From assembly GCA_039090855.1 (NCBI GenBank), contig CM077022.1, positions 73,680,971-73,744,970 on the forward strand: a stretch of DNA of 64,000 nucleotides. Direction: 5' to 3'. Below the pieces are notes generated by a model, which saw nothing but the letters and a program-made list of their open reading frames with translations, did no database searches and was not told the origin of the DNA. Positions 32,990 to 43,058 of the stretch are shown in pieces (position 1 is the first letter of the stretch; each line of letters opens with the position of its first letter). Source of the stretch: Macrothele yani. Taxonomy: Eukaryota > Arthropoda > Arachnida > Araneae > Macrothelidae. Made by a program: the position numbers and the translations under genes.

Positions 32990-33563
32990 TATTATTTCCC
33001 AAAACTTCTAAATATTTAATTTACTCTTAATATCAATATAGCTTTTCTTTTAAGGACTCCGCATACTGATACATAGAACATCGTACAATCATGTGTGCAA
33101 TAAATTAAGTACCCGGTTTTTTACAGTAATACAAAATGTAATAGGTGGTGCACAAAATGGGGAAGAGGAGAAGAAATATCCTGCGCCACAGTAACCAAAA
33201 TTTAAGTGATGTACTATCTTAGAGTATTGAAATTTAACTGCTAATTAAACCCCCAAGTATTCTCTTGAATTTCGTCTATTACCGAAAATGTTTCGTCATG
33301 TGGATACGGAGAAAGTGAGAACGGAATTTTACCGTTAACATAAGAAAGGAATTGCAGAAAGGTTTCTGAAAATGCAGAATTTTCTGTTAACACATCTTGA
33401 AAACGGCAATTCACCGTCAATATAAGAAAGGAATTGCGGAAAGGTTTCTGAAAATTCAGAATTTTTCTGGAGTACGAAAAATCCGGGTTCTTTCCATCAT
33501 TTCACGGAAAAAGTTGTATCAGAAATATTCTTCGTTAATTCACGAAAGAAATCACGGAAAGTA

Positions 33564-34518
33564 CAGGGTGATTCATAAAGAAGTATGCAGTTTCCAGATG
33601 CTGTAAAACACTAACAGTTGAAGACACGGATCACAACTGCAAACCGTTAGGTAGATGTGCTCATAAAGTTTGTGTTCTGCTACTGAGGGAAGTGACGTAG
33701 GCGATAGCGCGCGTGTCACGTGACTAGTCAGTCAAAATGGCGGCGTCTGCAGTGGAGAAGGCGTTTTGTGTTCTTGAATTGAGCAAAACGGAATCTGTAA
33801 CTGTTGTGCAACGGTATTTTCTCTCACGATTCGGAAAAGAACCTCCAACCAGAAAAACTATCTACGATTGGCATAAAGAATTTGAAACTACGAGATGTTT
33901 GTGCAAACTTAAAAGTCCTGGACGACCGCGTGTATCGGAAGAAGTCGTCAATAGTGTTTGCATTGCCATTCAACGAAGCCCGGGAAAATCAACGCGGAGG
34001 GTGAGTCGTGCAGATTTCACATCCCACTGTCTGGAGAATTTTGAGAAAGAAGCTGAAAATGATTCCATACAAAGTGCAGATGTTGCAAAATCTCACTGAC
34101 CTTGACAAGACAAAGCGCTTTTGAATTTTGTGCCGAAATGCAGCACCGTTTTGAAAATGACGATTTTGCCGATGGCTTAGTTTTCACAGAGGAAGCTACA
34201 TTTCACGTGAGTGGTCAGGTAAACAAGCATAATGTTCGCTTTTGGGAAACGGAGAATCCCAGATTTACAGTGCAACACGTGCGAGATTTCCCTAAGGTAA
34301 ATGATTCAGATATCTTACCTCGCATTTGGGCGAAAATGGATTACCGGCTCGATGTGTGTCGTGCGACTAAGGGTGCACACATATAGAACATCTGTGACTG
34401 TCTCTAAAAAAAGCTTGAAATATTCCCCTAAAATTCTGTTACAAGTAACATAAAATATCCTATATTTTTCTTGTTTTATAGTGCGTTGAAACTGTATACT
34501 TCTTTATGAATCACCCTG
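33564..34518 (+). mobile_element. Tc1/mariner-superfamily deletion derivative in repeat X copy 2
   Basis: Ends CAGGGTGATTCATAAAGAAG and the same on the minus strand from 34518, extending through GTATGCAGTTTC / GTATACAGTTTC; TA at 33562-33563 and 34519-34520. Length 955 bp, short for an autonomous element. Confidence 0.93.
33737..34386 (+). pseudogene. Transposase with N-terminal DUF4817-like domain, catalytic middle deleted
   Basis: Start ATG at 33737 (MAASAVEKAFCVLELSKTES). The helix-turn-helix with KEPPTRKTIYDWHKEFE and SPGRPRVSEE is intact to about 34005. A frame change leads to ISHPTVWRILRKKLKMIPYK. A third frame (34102-34386) reads FEFCAEMQHRFENDDFADGL, TEEATFHVSGQVNKHNVRFW and ENPRF, holding only the first acidic site. 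Then PKVN jumps directly to ILPRIWAKMDYRLDVCRATK, the C-terminus. The second and third catalytic acids are therefore deleted. Confidence 0.88.
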
Positions 34519-34553
34519 TATTTCGTGAATTTCGGAATTTTGTTTTACAGTGT

Positions 34554-35891
34554 AACATACGTAATATTCAATAAATGGGAGAGCAGCGTTAAATTTCACC
34601 CTAACGATTCAGTTTTGCACTATTTTATTTTTCGAAAATCGAAGCTGCATGTTCAGAAAAGTATGCATACCAAATTTGGTTGACATTTGCCCAATAGTTC
34701 TTTCTACAGAGAGCACTGAACACATTCCCTTTAATTGTGATCATTCTGTATAATATAAATGTATTTGCATATTATCACATATGCATATTTTTTCATGGTG
34801 GAAATTTTCACGCAGAAATGAATTTAGCGAATGCCCAGATTTAATGAGGGCTCCAGCCGACGCCTAGCTGCTCGTTATAAGCTGGCTGTACTGTAATTAA
34901 TATTTCATACCTGTCTCTGACCAGTCAGATACTCGTGCGGAGAAGCCTCATTGTTTTAACTCTTCATCTTTGTATCCTGGATGCCAAGTGTACTTCTTTT
35001 GCTCCCTGGAGATTTTCGTCAACGTTGAAACGTGTTCCCCGGTGTCAAAGAAAACGATAAAGAACTCCAGATAGGCTTAAATTTTGCAGAATCTTCATAC
35101 ATACCGGTGAATACTAGCAGGAGCAACTCATTCTTTCGTTAATATAATCACTGCCAAAGGTGTTTTGCATTTACCATTTTCCTCGCCATTGCTGATTGAC
35201 GTTAAAAATTAAATTTCCGAACTTTAACAATTAACATACGTCTAGTGCCCGTCTCGATGGTTTTTTGGCAGCCAAAAGATGGTGCAACACAGACAAGCAT
35301 TGTTAACATGCACGCGTTATTTCATCGTACTACGGAAGAACTTACGAACGTCCTCCGTACGCTTGCCAAAGGACTTGCTGAAGTGCCATAGAGAGAAAAT
35401 TATATTACAAGAGGGAAACTGAAGCGAAATGACAGGACGACAGCATTAACATAATCAACTGAAAGTGCAATGCATTATCTCAGTGAGAAATAATTTGAGT
35501 TGCTTCAAGATTGCTGCAAAAATGAGAAAAAAATCGAATTACTGAAACCGAAATCAATTTTTCCATAAAAGCCTTCGCTAAGAAAATACGTAATTTTTTT
35601 TTCTTATTTCATTTCATAGGAGTTAATAGATGAAAGGTGGGAAAATGCTGCACTTTCTTGTAAAAGCCCTAATCTAATGGAGATCAACTGTTGCGAACAG
35701 AGTTGTAATTTCTTTATAAGCTGTGGCAGTTCCTAGGTCATTAATAACTGCATCATCGAAACTATTCCGAAAAGATATCGTTAATGGCAGTCCTGTAATT
35801 TCTATAAACGCTTAGGTATTTAAACCTTCTTCTAAGCACAATATTTATCAACCAATTTAGATGTACAGAAGTTGTTTAGCCTCCATATTTA
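34554..35891. other. No gene seen
   Basis: AT-rich spacer of 1.3 kb. No open frame of note and no match to other parts of the window noticed. Confidence 0.45.
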
Positions 35892-35893
35892 TA

Positions 35894-36823
35894 CAGGGTG
35901 ATTGTAAACTCCTTCAACAAAACAAGAGAGGTGATAGTACACATCAAGACGAACACTATTTGCAATGGAGCCTAGGGCCGCATTCCACTCCTAGTGCCAG
36001 AAAAGAGCACATTCGAAAAACGTCCATCAGGCACACGGAGTTCCGACCAGTGCATGAGAAGCACAAGATGCAAATCAGGTGCGCTGAACACGTGCATAGG
36101 CAATGAGCAGCAAACATTTAAAAATGCAGCCGAACACGTTCAGCGATATTACCGTGCGAACATCACACGAGAATTGACGTATACGTCTGACCGGCGCAGC
36201 GTACCGCGTGTTCCTGGAGCAAGTGCTTCCCGGTCTGTGGCAGGATGTTTCGTTCACCACACGGAGGGACATTTGGTTTATGCATGATGAGGCCCCAGAA
36301 CACTTTGTCACCGAGATCCGATACTTCATAAATGCGACATATCCCGGGCTGTGGATTGGACGCGGTAGACCTGTGGCTTAGCCTCCACGTACCCCGGGCC
36401 TAAATCCACTGGACGTCTTCTTCCGAGGAACATGAAAACATTGGTGTACGAGACACCTGTGGACTCCCTGTAAGATCTCGTCGCGCGAATCGCTGTTGCT
36501 GCGGACAAGATCAACACCACACCAGGAGTGTACGAGAGGGTGCGACAGTCCTTCATTCGGCAGTGTGGGGTGTGCAACGATGGCCTAGGACGCCAGTTTG
36601 AGCAGCTTCTTTGAGTCTTTCTTTGATGCGATTGGAATTGTGCAACTCATGAATTAGGTATGTCTCTTTGTTTTCACTGTTGAAGGCTCAACGAGGATAT
36701 GTAACTTTACTCTTTTCTGGCACTAGGAGTGAAATGCTGCCCTAGGTTCAATTGAAAATATTGTTCGTCTTGATGTGTACTATCACCCCTCTTGTTTTGT
36801 TGAAGGAGTTTACAGTCATCCTG
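35894..36823 (+). mobile_element. Mariner-like deletion derivative with long (about 115-bp) TIRs
   Basis: 35894-36010 and the reverse complement of 36708-36823 match: CAGGGTGATTGTAAACTCCT versus CAGGATGACTGTAAACTCCT, continuing through CAACAAAACAAGAG, CATCAAGACGAACA and CACTCCTAGTGCCAGAAAAG. TA at 35892-35893 and 36824-36825. Total 930 bp. Confidence 0.92.
36150..36615 (+). pseudogene. Transposase C-terminal half of the long-TIR mariner-like element
   Basis: In shifting frames it reads VYRVFLEQVLPGLWQDVSF, WFMHDEAPEHFV (second catalytic Asp), FINATYPGLWIGRGRPVA, stop, PPRTPGLNPLDVFF (third Asp) and a decayed end near the stop TTTGA at 36610. The DNA-binding half is missing. Related by domain plan to the element at 33564 but a different subfamily. 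Confidence 0.8.
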
Positions 36824-36899
36824 TATACAAGCTCAGTGGCAAGGTATCAAATTAAAACAAAACCCAGAACAAAGCTCAGAATTTCTACTTTAATTTACA

Positions 36900-38130
36900 T
36901 ATTTTATTTTTCTACACAGCCCTCCTCATGCTCAATACAGATACGCCTACGTTTAACAAGTTTTTGAAACCTTTCTCTAAAAATCTTCAGGTTGTTCTCG
37001 GAACCATTTCCTTCTAGCGGCTTGAACATCTTCGTCACAGGTGAATTTAATTCCTTTCAGATGTGAAACCCGTCTCTGCAAAAATCTTCAGGTTGTTCTC
37101 GGAACCATTTCCTCGTAGCGGCTTGAGCATCTTCGTCACAGGTGAATTGAAGTCCTTTCAGATGTCTCTTGAAACCCGTCTCTGTAAAAATCTTCAAGTT
37201 GTTCTCGGAATCATTTCCTTGTAGCGGCTTGAACATCTTCGTCACAGGTGAACTGAATTAGTTTCAGATGTGAAACCCGTCTCTTTAAAAATCTTCAGGT
37301 TGTTCTCGGAACCATTTCCTCGTAGCGGCTTGAACATCTTCGTCACAGGTGAATTGAATTCCTTTCAGATGTCTTATGAAAATCGTCTCTGTAAAAATCT
37401 TCAGGTTGTTCTCGGAACCATTTCCTCGTAGCGGCTTAAACATCTTCGTCACAGGTGAATTGAATTTCTCTCAGATGTCTCTTTAGAGCAGAAAACAACC
37501 AGAAGTCGGACGACGCCAAATCTGGGCTATAGGTAGGGTGTTCAAGCACTTAAAACCCGATTTTCTGCGTGGCTTCTGAAATGAAAGCACTGGCGTGGGG
37601 TTTGGGCATTGCAGAATCATTGGCGTTTTTACCCCGACGCACGCGGTTTATTCTTTGCTTGAACTTTTTAAAGTATGCACGTAGCTCTCGGAGTTTATAG
37701 TCGTACGTTTAACTATGTACTCCTGATTAATAATACTTCTGTAGTCCCAGAACACAGTGAGCATGCACTTACAGGCAGAAATTTGAGTTTTGATTTTTTT
37801 TGCTCGAGAAGAATATGGGTGTCGGTTATTCCAGCGAATGATTTTTCATTTCTGGGTCATAATGGTGAACTCAGCTCTCATCACCAGTCACAACGCTTTG
37901 GAGAAAATCACTTCCATATTTTTCATGGCGAGCAAGCTAACTTTTCAAGTCTTGATTTGTTTATTTCAGTCGTTAGGCGACGCGGTACCCAACGAGCACA
38001 TACTATGTGGTATCCTAAAACGTTAACCATGTCATTGATACTACCTAAACTAATGTTCAGCTTACAAGCTATGGTTCTCTGAGTTATCCTTCGATTTTTG
38101 CTGATGAGCTCATCGACATTTTACCTGTTC
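36900..38130 (-). pseudogene. Mariner transposase remnant with amplified 3' end
   Basis: Minus strand from about 38130: NVDELISKNRRITQRTIACK, LNISLGSINDMVNVLGY, VCARWVPRRLTTEINKSRLE (DNA-binding half), then frames change: SACKCMLTVFWDYRSIINQ, a DNARPH-like site mutated to NANDS (about 37615), SAMPKP, ASAFISEATQKIGF, IAQIWRRPTSGCFLL, and KRHLREIQFTCDEDV. From about 37485 the codons for QFTCDEDVQAATRKWFREQP and EDFYRDGF are repeated five times. The first Asp motif is degraded too. Its 5' end is cut by the tRNA-like dimer at 38236. Confidence 0.82.
36970..37485 (-). repeat. Five-unit array of mariner C-terminal codons, alternating 101/106 bp
   Basis: CTTCGTCACAGGTGAA recurs at about 37030, 37131, 37237, 37338 and 37444, spacing 101, 106, 101, 106. 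Short units carry GATGTGAAACC and long ones GATGTCTCTTGAAACC or its variant. So the true repeat is a 207-bp dimer. Confidence 0.93.
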
Positions 38131-38235
38131 AAATCGCAAGTTGCGATTACAGAACTTCCACTTCGAAAGAATAAAGAATGAGCCACTTAATGCGAACATA
38201 AAAAAGATGTGGTAATTTTGCTCGACTCTATAACC

Positions 38236-38810
38236 TTCGACGAAGTAAATTTTTCCATCATTTTTATGCCAGTGGAGGGATTCGAACCCCCTACTCTCGG
38301 CTCCGGAGATTCGAGTGCTATCCACTATACAACACTGGCATGTGCTCTCACTCCTGTCTGCCTTTATCTCATGCGCGTCCTGCGGGGCAGGCACGTCACA
38401 TCCCCACCAAAAGAGGGCCGGGGGCATGGCCCATGTGTCGCTGTAGGAAGTCATCCCATGAAGAACGTGTATTTGAGATATCCCAGACAATTTGATGTGT
38501 GGAACGTAACATCACACTGATTTACTTTTTCGAAGCACTGAAGAAGGGATTCTCATTTTTCCTGTCTCGCGGTGTGGAAAGAACATCACACCATTGCGAG
38601 AAACCTATTAGCCAGGTTATCCTTGAAGTTCTGGCGCCAATATGATGAAGTACTTTTTCTCCATCATTTTTATGCTAGAGGTGGGATTTAAACCACAACT
38701 CTTGGCTCCGGAGCTCCGAGTGCTATCCACTATACTACACTGGCATGTGCTCTCACTGCTATCTGCCTTTATCTCATGTGTGTTCTGCGGGGAAGGCACG
38801 TCACAAACAC
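38236..38810 (-). repeat. tRNA-like dimer, locus B (different core)
   Basis: Two head-to-tail units about 400 bp apart. Leader (minus strand) GTGACGTGCCTGCCCCGCAG then GAGATAAAGGCAGACAGGAG; 3' flank AAAAATGATGGAAAAATTTA. Both match locus A at 23435. The core differs: GCCAGTGTTGTATAGTGGAT, CTCCGGAG, GGGGGTTCGAATCCCTCCAC and TGGC, with acceptor GCCAGTG/CACTGGC. The spacer holds CTGTCTCGCGGTGTGGAAAG, again as in locus A. The second unit (about 38673-38745) has a weakened B box. Confidence 0.75.
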
Positions 38811-38872
38811 GCCTTGCACGTTCTTATAAAGCGGTTATCCCTTCATCTGGGAAAGTTTTAACTAGTTGTATA

Positions 38873-38968
38873 CTGCCGATTTTGTAATGACCTGCAGATG
38901 TTATAATGAATTTGCCGATTTTGTAATGACCTGCAGATATTATAATGCAGATTTTGTAATGACCTGCT
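38873..38968. repeat. Short tandem repeat, 33-39 bp units
   Basis: GATTTTGTAATGACCTGC occurs at about 38877, 38916 and 38949 with TTATAATG between. Confidence 0.9.
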
Positions 38969-38974
38969 TATTAT

Positions 38975-40035
38975 CACACATCATCATATTTCCAAAACTC
39001 ATGTTCTTTAAATAATTGAGCATTTTACTGATCTTTAAAAATGTATAAGACTTTTTTGATTTTTGGATGTTTTTCTAGCCACTTTGCTAGTAAAATTCCA
39101 TTTGATTGAGGGGACCCGAGTTTGATGCCCGACGCTGGCAAATTTGTACGTTATAGCACACATGTGGTGAATTCTTCAGTGAAGTAATAATAATTTTAAA
39201 AGAAACATTTCTTTTTCCTCGCGAAGTGTGAATTATAAATTTATGATAACGGGGAAATGATTATGCTGAATCAATTTCCTGTGCTTCAGCAAATGTCTTA
39301 AGTAAATATACGAAAAAACGTATGTCTCCCTGTTTATTTATAAAATTGTAGGAGTTAGAAAACGGAATGATCTTCTAAAGCCCTCATGATGAGCGAGGAT
39401 CAAATCAAAAATCTTATTTCTTGCATTGGTCATCATTTTTTAAAACTGTCTGTTGAATCTGAAATTGTGGGTTGGAAAAGTTGTCCTTGGCTCAGCTCCA
39501 GTTATCTGACGCTAGCCTTGCTGTTAACGTGAGTTTCAGACGGGACCTGCTATTTCATGCTTTTGAAGATCTCGCTGAATGATCGTCACTTCATTAAAGC
39601 GAAATTCCGTCCGATAGTTTTTCCAGATAATTTCTCTGTTACTTATTAATCACACCCTTTTGACAGTTAATGCTCGTCACTAAATGGTGCTCTGACAATT
39701 AACACAGCTGTAGGTAGTCTAGGTATAGTACATTTTAATTCCGGAAATGCCTTTTTTCAGTTAATGATCTTATTATTTTGTGTTGCTAGCTAATGAAGTG
39801 ATTATTATGTTATGTTGGAACGGGAATGTTTGCTCCATAACGACTCTATATTCATGCTGAAACGGAAATGTTCGCTCCGTAATGATTGTTGTTGTTTTAT
39901 TCAAAACCATGTGGCAACACAAAACTGTGGAAACACCAGAGTCAACTGATGAATAATCACAAAGCTTATTTATTAGTTTTCTAAGTAAGTTCGGCTATGA
40001 CATGGGGATAAGTTCACCAAGAGGCATTGGTGAAT
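38975..40035. other. No gene seen; one tRNA-like 3' half
   Basis: At 39112-39170 GGGGACCCGAGTTTGATGCC and CAAATTTGTACGTTATAGCA match the 3' half of SINE-2 (compare 29935 and 14520). Otherwise AT-rich spacer. Confidence 0.45.
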
Positions 40036-40044
40036 TTGTCATCT

Positions 40045-40266
40045 GCCGCCCCGGTGGCGCAGTGGTCTAAGCGATGGCCTCTGATCATTCGTCCGTAAGG
40101 GGTACGGGTTCGAATCCCGGTGAGGCATGGATGTTGTGTTTGTCTTACGGCACTGGCTCTCTCCCTTCCCTGGAACCAGTGACCCTAAATTAGGGACGGG
40201 CGACTGCTTATAGCCCATTGAGTTGCTCACGGTGGTCGTTAAACCTCCAATAAAAAAAAAAAAAAA
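40045..40266 (+). mobile_element. SINE-1 reference copy with 9-bp target duplication
   Basis: 222 bp: head GCCGCCCCGGTGGCGCAGTG, B box GGGTTCGAATCCCGGTGAGG, body ATGGATGTTGTGTTTGTCTT, CCTGGAACCAGTGACCCTAA, CCATTGAGTTGCTCACGGTG, then CCTCCAATAAAA and poly-A. TTGTCATCT at 40036-40044 and 40267-40275. Best-preserved copy in the window. Confidence 0.95.
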
Positions 40267-40311
40267 TTGTCATCTACCATAATCCTAAGTCAACCTCTTC
40301 TGAATTTGCTG

Positions 40312-40646
40312 AGGTTTTTTTTTATTGGAGGTTTAAAAATTTAAATTATTTGTTGGTTCCAGGTAACTCATACAGCTTTAATTCATACATTGTTCGTGGT
40401 TAACACATACATCTCGAATGCAAACAAATACAGTATATTGCGTCACAGGGTAAGAATATTATGCAGTACATTGTAATCATGAAAGTACAGATCGAACATG
40501 TGATACAGTATACCAGATTTTCAAATAACAGAGAGAGCCAGAGCCGAAAGACAAACACAGACATCCATCCCTTAACGGGATTCGAACCCAGACCCCTCCG
40601 TTGGGCGAAGAATCAGGAGCTTAGACCAGTGCGCCACCGGGAGGGC
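40312..40646 (-). mobile_element. Degenerate SINE-1 copy with internal disruption
   Basis: Tail TTATTGGAGGTTTAA at 40321-40337 and head CGCCACCGGGAGGGC ending 40646 with B box GGGATTCGAACCCAGACCC. About 170 bp in the middle (40370-40530) do not match the SINE, so it was interrupted or has been replaced. Confidence 0.6.
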
Positions 40647-40659
40647 TTGTTCAGGTTAA

Positions 40660-40980
40660 CTGCATCCCTTTTTGTACATCGATGGCTGCCGGAAGATCTA
40701 TGACTGGCATGACCAAGAGATTGTTTGCTACCAGCATTAACAAGAATAAGTGGAGCTTCAAGTATGACAGATTTACCATATCATTGTCCATAATCCTAAG
40801 CCAGCACCTTTTGAATGGCCTACTTCCTCCCTTTATTCTATACTGATGGTTGCAGGAAGATGTATGTTGGCATGACCGAGAAAGTTTTGCTATCAGAATT
40901 AACGAGCATAAGAGTGGTGGTAAGTAGTGCAAATTTACCATAGCATTGTCAATAATCCTAATCTAACCACTTCTGAATGT
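40660..40980 (+). pseudogene. Two tandem Penelope GIY-YIG scraps
   Basis: 40671-40800 reads DGCRKIY, GMTKRLFATSINKNK and FTISLSIILSQHLL. 40850-40975 repeats it: GCRKMYVGMTEKVLL, LTSIRVVV. The pattern CRKxYVGMT.R....RINEHKSG fits a GIY-YIG endonuclease end. The same segment recurs at 41590-41960. Confidence 0.6.
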
Positions 40981-41006
40981 ACCGGCGTCCACTCCATCCT
41001 TTTTTA

Positions 41007-41575
41007 CGCTTTCCAACCGTAGGTTGAAGAAGCGTATATGCTCCAGCTTTGTCCGTCTGTCCGTCTGCACGATAACTCACGTACGTAAAAATGGTTCGAT
41101 TTCGATGAAATTTTAATATGTGGTAGGGCATCATCTGGGAACGAACCCTATTGAAAATGAGCGAAATGGGGTCAAAGGTCAGGACATAAGAGCGGGATTC
41201 ATTCCATTGCCCTTATGCGTCATAACTTACGTAAATATGATTCGATTTCGATGAAATGTTAGTATGTGGTAGGAGAGCTCCTGGGGACCAACCCTGTTGA
41301 AAATGGGCGAAATGGGGTCAAAGGTCAGGACATAGGAGCGGGATCCAATCCATCGCCCTTATGCATTATAACTTATGTAAAAATGCTTCGATTGAGACAA
41401 AACTTTATGATGTTTTTCGGGAAGTATACTTTACCGGTTCTGTTTAATATCATCGAAATGGGGTCAGAGGTCAGGTCATAGGAGTGAGATTTATTCTACA
41501 GCCATTATCCTCATAACTTGAGTAATGATCTCTGGTATGTTGGAAAGCGTATAATAATCAATGCATTGCATGATT
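41007..41575 (+). repeat. 146-bp satellite, block 2
   Basis: Starts CGCTTTCCAACCGTAGGTTG and AGAAGCGTATATGCTCCAGC, then units with GGGGTCAAAGGTCAGGACAT at about 41168 and 41314 and GGGGTCAGAGGTCAGGTCAT at 41460, spacing 146. Ends GAAAGCGTATAATAATCAAT and ACTAACTTGTTTTAA, the same border as in blocks 1 and 3. Confidence 0.9.
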
Positions 41576-41579
41576 TTAC

Positions 41580-41960
41580 TAACTTGTTTTAATTGATGGG
41601 TGCAGGAAGATCTACTGTGTATTGGCATGATCAAGATTTTTTTGCTACCAGGATTTTGTTTTGTTTTGATTGAAGGTTTAACGACCACCGTGGGCAACTC
41701 AGCTGGCTATAAGCAATCGCCCGTCCCTGATTTAGAGTCACTGGTTCCAGGGAAGGGAGAGACCCTGTGCCGTAAGACAAACACAACATCCATGCCTCAT
41801 CGGGATTCGAACCCGGACCCCTTTCGGACGAATGATGAGAAGCCATCGCTTAGAACACTGCGCCGCCGGAGCGGAGCTACCAGGATTAACGAGCATAAGA
41901 GTGGTGTCAGGTATGGTAAATTTACCATACCGTTGTCCACGACTACGCTATGGTAAATTT
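41580..41960 (+). pseudogene. Penelope GIY-YIG scrap interrupted by a SINE
   Basis: Before the SINE: GCAGGAAGATCTACTGTGTA, GGCATGATCAAGATTTT. After: TRINEHKSGVRYGKFTIPL, STTTLW. Third copy of the segment at 40660. The SINE target duplication GCTACCAGGATT lets the two halves be joined without ambiguity. Confidence 0.65.
41656..41875 (-). mobile_element. SINE-1 copy with 12-bp target duplication
   Basis: Tail GATTGAAGGTTTAACGACC at left, head CTGCGCCGCCGGAGCGG at right, B box GGGATTCGAACCCGGACCC. GCTACCAGGATT is present at 41644-41655 and 41876-41887. Confidence 0.95.
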
Positions 41961-41969
41961 ACCATACCC

Positions 41970-42234
41970 TTGTGCGGACCTCCACGTTGCAACCTTAATC
42001 TTCAAATGCTTTCCAACAAAAAGCAGTCACACCAAATTCATTAAAAAGCTTGTTAACTTTAGAATTAACATTTTTTTTTATTTTTTTAAGTGAATTAGTA
42101 CATAGAAGTTAGATTTTTACAAAATAATGTACGTTTTGAAGTACTGTATCTAATTGAAGTTTCTTGAATGCGGCCTTATTAGATTACAGCTAACTTAATG
42201 CGGCCTTCCAATATGAAAAGGTTTCTCACCTCTG
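41970..42234 (+). mobile_element. hAT 3' end (same family as 55768-57007)
   Basis: CAAATGCTTTCCAACAAAAA, GTACATAGAAGTTAGATTTT, ATGCGGCCTTCCAATATGAA and the terminal GTTTCTCACCTCTG at 42234 match 56780-57007. It includes the last transposase codons (FKCFPTK-like) and the right TIR only. Confidence 0.85.
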
Positions 42235-43058
42235 CTTTAAGGTATTCCAGAGGTCAAAACAGTCTAGAAAAAACTAAAAACAATGCCTGCTAAATGGGGA
42301 AAAGGTCTACGAAAACTAAAAACAAAGCCTGCTAAATGGTCCTTATGTAAGTTGGCGGTAGGGGTGGTATTATAACACTTTTCCAAAAAAAGTAAAAGAT
42401 GCTTAAAAAAAAATACTTAAAAAGGTTTAAAGCAAACTTTCGCTAACGCAAAGAGCCAATTTTCTTACTACCTTCTTCCATTCTTTCCACTGAAACGGGG
42501 AACTTATGCGTATTCGACAACAAGTTTAGACAGAAAATGGTGTTTTTCTTCTTTTTTCTCATTCTGATCTTCTTGTGGACAATTTAGCCCTCGCTCTCTC
42601 CTTTTCTATTTCCAGACAGGGATATGGTGAGACCACAAAGGTGTGTTGGTATCCCTTCTTAAATGACAATCATAAGATTTTGTCGCTATTGTTGTTTGTT
42701 AGCTACAGATCTTGTTCACAGTCAGCTACTACTAGCTGTTTACCTGGAAAGTGTTACGCATTTCTTCATGTGAATTGCAAGTACAGAAAAAAGAATATCA
42801 CTACCTGTACGCAAAGGTAATCATTGTCGTTCCCAGAAGAGAAATTCTGACATAGAATTGATCTTTAAATAAATCGAAAAACTAAGAGTGAATTACAGGA
42901 TAAAACGATAGTTAGAGCCAAGATCGGTAAGAGTATTGTGTTTCTGGCTAATAAATGTCACAAGTCTGAAGCATTGCACAGGGAAGACTTTTTAATAGCA
43001 CCCATAGCGACTGTTTCCGCTGGCGTAGAGCCATGGGAGCGATTGTTCATGAACATTA
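42235..43058. other. No gene seen
   Basis: Short direct repeat AAAACTAAAAACAA-GCCTGCTAAATGG at 42270-42335. The open frame 42575-42820 has no recognised domain. Confidence 0.45.

Larger units (their letters stand above)
31165..34553 (-). repeat. Repeat X, copy 2, split by a Tc1 and a mariner
   Basis: Minus-strand copy in three pieces: 34553-34519, 33563-32990 and 31788-31165, together about 1.25 kb. It begins CACTGTAAAACAAAATTCCG on the minus strand and ends near CGTGGGTTCACACCACATAT. A tRNA-like core lies at about 31428-31504. Both nested elements left TA duplications and both sites are empty in other copies. Confidence 0.87.

Noticed and set aside
36970..37485. Regular array that might be a CRISPR
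   Set aside because: Units of 101/106 bp have no short repeat plus unique spacer pattern, and they encode transposase codons. The genome is eukaryotic.
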